From Lampris incognitus (taxonomy: Eukaryota; Chordata; Actinopteri; Lampriformes; Lampridae), in assembly GCF_029633865.1 (NCBI RefSeq), contig NC_079219.1:55222172-55286171 (forward strand): DNA of 64,000 nucleotides. The letters run 5' to 3'. How positions within the stretch are numbered: the stretch's first letter is position 1; every line of letters begins with the position of its first letter. A model generated the notes under the pieces. That model was not told the origin of the DNA. It saw nothing but the letters and a program-made list of their open reading frames with translations, and made no database searches. Both the position numbers and the translations under genes were made by a program. This document shows, one piece after another, positions 59,186-64,000 of this stretch.

Positions 59186-60383
59186 AGTGTGTGTGGATGA
59201 GCTAATGGGCTTTAGAGGAAGCTGTAGAGGGGTCTGTGTTCTTGACCTCTTCTCTGCCATTTCTACATTCCTTCTATCTGGAAGAGCAGGAGAGAGGGAG
59301 AGAGAGATAGAGGGAGAGACAGAAAGAGGGAGGGCAAGAGAGAGGGAGGGAGAGCCCAAGAGAGAGCGAGAGAGAGCATTCTGGGGATCTGGAGAGAGAG
59401 AGAGAGCTGAGGGAGGGGGGAGGGAGGGAGGTAGAACACAGAGGGAGACGTCCCATCAGGACTGTAAGAAAGTCGGCCCGGTTTCTATTGTTCACCATGT
59501 AAACTCGCCACATGGGGCATTCTCTGAACATCAGAAAAACAAGGGGGGTAAAAGGTGGGTGTCGGGTCCGGCTGTGGCGTCGTGCTTCGTTCTTCGGTTG
59601 GTGCTGGTCTTCACCCGTCTCCACACACCGTTTCCATCACCCCCCCCCCCCACACACACACACACACACACCACCACCACCACCACCTTCTTCTATTGCA
59701 GGCTTCCCAATGAAGCCATATTGCTTAAACCCGAAAACCAGCGAGCACAAAAAAAGATGTCTGCTTTGTCGTTGTGTGTTAGGGGAGTAGGGATGTGCCG
59801 TCGGTACGGGATCGGATGAGTCCGTTTTCTCTGCCATCTGCTGCGCAGATCAATCTCGTCCGCGTGTCCCAGTTCCCGGCGATTAGGACACGTCCGCTGC
59901 GTGGAACACATTTGTGAGACATCACACGGGGAGGAAGGGATTGGACGCCGCAGCCTAAGCTGGCTGGCGCAGGAGGCCGGCCAGGAGCTCTGCAGCGGCA
60001 CGGTGTCAGGTTTCTCCAGATCAGCCGCGCAACACACACTCATATTAAGGGGTGGGGGTGGGGTAGCGGGGGTCTCAAACCTGTGTGTTTTAGAGAAAAA
60101 TGGCTATTTCTACTCGTTCCCTTTGGTGGAGACGGTTATACAGGGTTGGGGACGTGTTTTGGAGAAGGTGCGCTCTGTTTGGCCGGCTTCTCAGAACTTG
60201 GCTCGACAGCCGTGCGCTTTGTTCCGAGCCTGTGTTTATTTGGAAATACACTTTCTGTATCCACACACATTCCAGCATAATTTATGGATGTCTTTTGTTT
60301 GTCTGTAGGGGGACCGGTTGCCAAGAGCACGTACAAAGCAACAAAAAATAAATAAAAAAATCAGCCGTGGTTTTCCCCGGTAT

Positions 60384-60385
<2 letters not shown>
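59186..60385. other. no gene seen
   Basis: GA-rich DNA at 59283-59445, (AC)n(CAC)n at 59651-59687, otherwise intron-like. Confidence 0.35.

Positions 60386-60460
<75 letters not shown>
60386..60460. repeat. (TA)n microsatellite
   Basis: About 37 TA units. Confidence 0.95.
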
Positions 60461-60466
<6 letters not shown>

Positions 60467-60606
60467 ATATACACACATGATCCCAAACCAGAATTCCCAG
60501 GTTAATCACACAGAATTCCGATTCAACCACGTTACACAATTCTGTGACTTTGGCAACTTATTGTATTCCCGTTTCCTAAGTAATCATTTGGAGACCTTTT
60601 CTTTTG

Positions 60607-61367
60607 TGGGGGGGGGGGGTGTTCCCCCTTTTTCTTCCCAATTGTATCCGGCCAATTACCCCACTCTTCCGAGCTGCCCCGGTTGCTTCTCCACCCCCTC
60701 TGCCGATCCAGGGAGGGCTGCAGACTACCAGGTGCCTCCTCCGATACATGTGGAGTCGCCAGCCGCTTCTTTCCACCTGACAGTGAGGAGTTTCGCCAGG
60801 GGGGCGTAGCACGTGGGAGGAGCACACTACCACCCCCCCCCCCCAACCGCACAGACACCCTGACCGACCAGAGGAGGCGAACCCGGATCTCCCGCACCAC
60901 GGGTGACAACGTTAACCGGTCGACTAAAGGGTCGGCCCCGTTAGCTAAGGGCTAGCGAGTCTATTTATCCGGGGTCGTTACACTGCCCCCCCTCCTTCAG
61001 GAAGTGCGCTTCAGCATGTCAGCTCCCTCACACCTCCGGGCGCACGCGCTTCCGATGGCCTCGCCGTCTCACCGTCCCACTTCTGGCACCAATGTAGTGA
61101 ATTCGGGGGGACGGACAGCCCAGGAATCGCCACAGGAACTGCCACAGCCGGGACGCGAACCCGTGTCTCCCGCACCACGGGCGGCTTCGTTAACCAGCTG
61201 ACTAAAGGCTGCAGCGACCAGGACACACACCCGGCTTCCCACACCGCAGACACGGCCAGTTGCATCTGTAGGGATGCCCCGCCGAGCCGGAGGTAACACG
61301 GGGATTCGAACCGGCGATCCCCGTGTTGGTAGGCAACGCAGTAGACCGCCACGCTACCCGGACGCCC
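60607..61367 (-). mobile_element. B-family SINE interrupted by a TRIM-like element
   Basis: The 3' part (60607-60877) and the 5' part with tRNA head (61212-61367, GGCGTCCGGGTAGCGTGGCG) are one B SINE on the minus strand. The break falls in the body at GACCAGAGGAGGCG / CTGCAGCGACCAGG, where 60879-61208 is inserted. Confidence 0.85.
60879..61208 (-). mobile_element. TRIM-like LTR element (tRNA-like LTR) nested in a SINE
   Basis: On the minus strand, parts in order are: a tRNA-like module and LTR end (61208-61093, ending CTACA), primer site TGGTGCCAGAAGTGGGA (from 61091), an internal region with a purine tract (AAGGAGGGGGGGCAG) to 60983, and the start of the second LTR (TGTAACGACC at 60982) through its tRNA-like module to the B box (60879). 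Same family as 35451-35954. Non-coding, broken; it is younger than the SINE it entered. Confidence 0.65.
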
Positions 61368-61369
61368 CG

Positions 61370-61538
61370 GGAGACCCGTTTGGATCTGCCGGGGTCACAG
61401 CGTTTGCAGAAACCGTCTTCGGTCTGCCTGCCCTCATTCCCGCCTTGCTCTGTTAGGTTGGTAAGAGAACCGCGGTGATACTGACTCACTTTAATTAGCA
61501 TCGTTAATCAGGTGTCATATCACCCTGGCTCTCTGCGA

Positions 61539-61578
<40 letters not shown>

Positions 61579-61914
61579 ACGTGCCAGTATGTCATTGTGA
61601 GTCTCTTGGACGCAGGGTCGGTTACTCGCTCGTCAGTCGGCCGTATTTGTCTTTGTTTAGAGTAAATGTTTGAAAGCGTGACGGATGCGGTTTGTCCGGT
61701 GGCCCGTGAGGACTGTGATGCCTGCAGAGCCTCGCCGACTGCTCAGTCCACTTCGGTTTGAGGCTCAGCGGTTTGTCCTGGTCTCTCTTCCGCTCTTCGT
61801 GTCTCGCTCATCTGGTGAAATGGTTCTTTATCTCTCAGCACTCGCTCACAGAATGGTGGAGATTTTACCTGAGCTTCCTGCCTTGTTATTTTGCACACTT
61901 TCTGTTTCTACCAT

Positions 61915-61996
<82 letters not shown>

Positions 61997-62061
61997 GTCT
62001 CTCACTCTCCCCCCAGACTATCTGTCTATATCGGCTCAGTGTTTTGTCTGGATTTTATTGT
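61370..62061. other. no gene seen
   Basis: Intron-like, with (GT)n at 61537-61577 and (CT)n at 61915-62003. Confidence 0.35.
61915..62003. repeat. (CT)n microsatellite
   Basis: CT tract with CCC and GT interruptions. Confidence 0.95.
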
Positions 62062-62072
62062 CCCTGCTGTCT

Positions 62073-62510
62073 TTTTTTTTGGGGGGGGGGGGTTGTCTCC
62101 CCTTTTCTCCTCAATTGTATCCGGCTAATTATCCCACTCTTCCGAGCTACTACACCCCCTCTGCTGATGCGGGGGGGGGGGGGGGCGCTGCAGCCTACCA
62201 CGTGCCTCCTCCGATACATGCGGAGTCGCCAGCCGCTTCTTTTTACCTGACAGTGAGGAGTTTCACCAGGGGGGGCGTAGCGCATGGGAGGGTCACGCTA
62301 TTCCCCCCAGTTCCCCCTCCCCCTCCAACAGGCACCCCCGACCGACAGAGGCGGTGCTAGTGCAGCGACCAGGACACATACCCACATCCGGCTTCCCAAC
62401 TGCAGACACGGCCAATTGTGTCTGTAGGGACGCCAGACCAAGCCGGAGGTAACACGGGGATTTGAACCAGCGATCCCCGTGTTAGATAGACCGCTACACT
62501 ACCCGGATGC
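62073..62510 (-). mobile_element. full-length B-family SINE with 11-bp target duplication
   Basis: Minus-strand head GGCATCCGGGTAGTGTAGCG, body and tail AATTGAGGAGAAAAGGGG. Flanks CCCTGCTGTCT at 62062-62072 and 62511-62521 are identical. Confidence 0.9.
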
Positions 62511-62521
62511 CCCTGCTGTCT

Positions 62522-63241
62522 ACATTCTGCATCTGTTCCATGTTTATGGAATGCCATGATCCAACAGGGAATCCCAGGACTGCAGAATTCACATAAAAAC
62601 TCAGGTTTAGAACAAGGTTTTTGATTTGGCTCTCCCTTCAGCAGAGTTTTTCTGCAGATCTGCCCTGTTCCTCCTAAAAATGAGAGACCGGCAACTCTTA
62701 ACGGGTTCTCATGCAAACCTGTTGTTCACATCTGATGACACTTTGTACTGCTGTGACTTGGCTAGACAGCTCATTAAACGCCTGTCTGCGTTCCCTCCAT
62801 TTTCTTTACAGCTTGCGCCGCCTCCACAAGCTGCAGACCACTTTCACAACAGCAGTACGACGTGCATCCATTGTGATCCGCTGTGATGAATTGCGTTTGA
62901 CTCTCAATGCCTCACAAAATCAAGGGCATCGCGGAAAATATGAGCGAACGAACGAACTACAGAAGTTGGAGAGAACATAAAATAGTCCCTTAATCTAATA
63001 TCATCATGTTAGATGTTGGAGAATGGGTCAATATGTTGTCTGTGCCCAAACTTGGATATTTTCATTGGATTATATATCCAATTGGATATTGGATATACTA
63101 TAAACGATGAATCAGGAATAACATAATTGGGCATTTTGGGGGAAAAAAACTGTTTAAAGGCAGTTAACCCTCTTGACTTTCCATCCTTCAAGTCACACAT
63201 TTAACTTGATATGAATAATACTTCTGAAATTCTCTTAGTAA
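62522..63241. other. no gene seen
   Basis: Intron-like sequence. An acceptor-like TTTTCTTTACAG at 62800-62811 is not followed by a recognisable coding exon. Confidence 0.35.
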
Positions 63242-63253
63242 TATTTGTTATTG

Positions 63254-63696
63254 GGGTGTTCGGGTAGCGTAGCGGTTTATTCCGTTGCCTATCAACACGG
63301 GGCTCGCCAGATCGAATCCCCGTGTGACCTCCAGCTTGGTCGGGAGTCCCTACAGACACAATTGGCTGTGTCTGCGGGTGGGAAGCCGGATGTGGATATG
63401 CATCCTGGTCGGGGCACCTGTTCAGTGGGGGTGGGGGGGGCAGGAACTGGAGGGTAATAGCGTGATCCTCCCATGCGCTACGTCCCCCTGGCGAAACTCC
63501 TCGCTGCTAGGTGAAAAGAAGCAGCTGGTGACTCCACATGTATCGGAGGAGGCATGTGGTAGGCTGCAGCCCTCCCCGGATCGGCAGAGGGGGTGGAGCA
63601 GCGACCGGGGCAGGCTTGGAAGAGTGGGGTAATTGGCCGGATACAATTCGGGAGAAAAGGGGGGGGTGGGGGGGTACAGAAAAAAAAAGAAGAAAG
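63254..63696 (+). mobile_element. full-length B-family SINE with 12-bp target duplication
   Basis: Head GGTGTTCGGGTAGCGTAGCG, body ACACAATTGGCTGTGTCTGC, tail TTCGGGAGAAAAGGGGGG then poly-A-like. Flanks TATTTGTTATTG at 63242-63253 and 63697-63708 are identical. It lies about 95 bases upstream of the GALNT1 exon. Confidence 0.9.
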
Positions 63697-63789
63697 TATT
63701 TGTTATTGTCTGATATAGTATTTTTAATCATTGTTACATTATCAACCCGGCACTAATTCTATTCTATTCTATTCCTTTCCTCCCCCCAG

Positions 63790-63956
63790 ATGTAAGAACA
63801 AGTTATATCCAGATAATCTTCCTCGCACCAGTGTGGTCATTGTGTTTCACAATGAGGCGTGGAGCACACTGCTGCGTACAGTCCTTTCAGTCATCGACCG
63901 CTCGCCCCACACACTGCTGGAGGAGATAGTCCTGGTGGACGATGACAGCGAAAGAG
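63790..63956 (+). CDS. galnt1: GALNT1 internal coding exon (polypeptide GalNAc-transferase)
   Basis: A 167-base exon with acceptor CCTTTCCTCCCCCCAG and donor AAAGAG|GTACAC. It encodes [40 protein letters not shown] and [15 protein letters not shown], the start of the family 27 glycosyltransferase catalytic domain. The human protein reads very similarly ([28 protein letters not shown]), and the split codons at both ends fit (GG|A before C; G|AC after SER). The enzyme is a type II Golgi membrane protein that moves GalNAc from UDP-GalNAc to Ser/Thr, starting mucin-type O-glycans. The downstream DxH metal site and lectin domain lie beyond the window. GALNT13 is the closest alternative; adjacency to INO80C favours GALNT1. 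Confidence 0.93.
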
Positions 63957-63958
63957 GT

Positions 63959-63980
63959 ACACACACACACACACACACAC
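63959..63980. repeat. (AC)n microsatellite
   Basis: AC tract beginning at the splice donor of the GALNT1 exon. Confidence 0.95.
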
Positions 63981-64000
63981 AAACACAGAGAGCATGTAAT

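Noticed and set aside
58742-59819. Long frames crossing the N gap
   Set aside because: Kept open only by the run of N.
62800-62900. Possible GALNT1 exon after TTTTCTTTACAG
   Set aside because: The following codons do not match any GALNT region and no suitable donor was seen.

Overview
The window is vertebrate nuclear DNA, almost certainly from a percomorph-like teleost. The evidence is split genes with GT-AG introns, long dinucleotide microsatellites, many tRNA-headed SINEs of fish type (including V-SINEs with an internal (TG)n tract), Tc1, hAT, LINE, Penelope and Gypsy relics, and the gene pair INO80C-GALNT1, which are neighbours in vertebrates. One 200-N assembly gap lies at 58986-59185.

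Layout. A tRNA-Thr(TGT) gene is at 370-442. A complete five-exon INO80C gene (chromatin-remodelling subunit) occupies the minus strand from 4286 to 1686; its first intron begins inside a 39-bp minisatellite made of copies of its own splice-donor region. From 6253 to 8846 lies a broken Gypsy element that contains a V-SINE and an intron-free piece of the kinase gene TLK1. From 9 to 24 kb there are two MITEs, three LINE families, a hAT relic and SINEs. A GC-rich block at 24690-25458 ends in a strong splice donor and is the best candidate for the promoter and non-coding first exon of GALNT1. From 25.5 to 63.8 kb the DNA looks like GALNT1 intron, filled with SINEs, LINE debris and microsatellites, with one possible extra 5' exon at 55252-55365. 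The window ends just after a clear GALNT1 coding exon (63790-63956, plus strand). The exon encoding the GALNT1 start and transmembrane anchor was not recognised and may lie in the gap.

Notable elements. A short LTR-type (TRIM-like) element has an LTR containing a tRNA-Asp-like Pol III promoter module, a primer site matching tRNA-Leu and an internal region of only about 115 bp; one copy sits inside a SINE. A Tc1 element at 40721-41920 is an almost perfect 1.2-kb palindrome. Several SINEs have perfect target-site duplications, and two SINE heads plus a telomere-like tract appear to share one outer duplication.

All identifications come from reading motifs by eye. Family names are secure for INO80C, GALNT, TLK1, Tc1, the Gypsy integrase and the LINE reverse transcriptases. 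They are tentative for MITEs and short relics.
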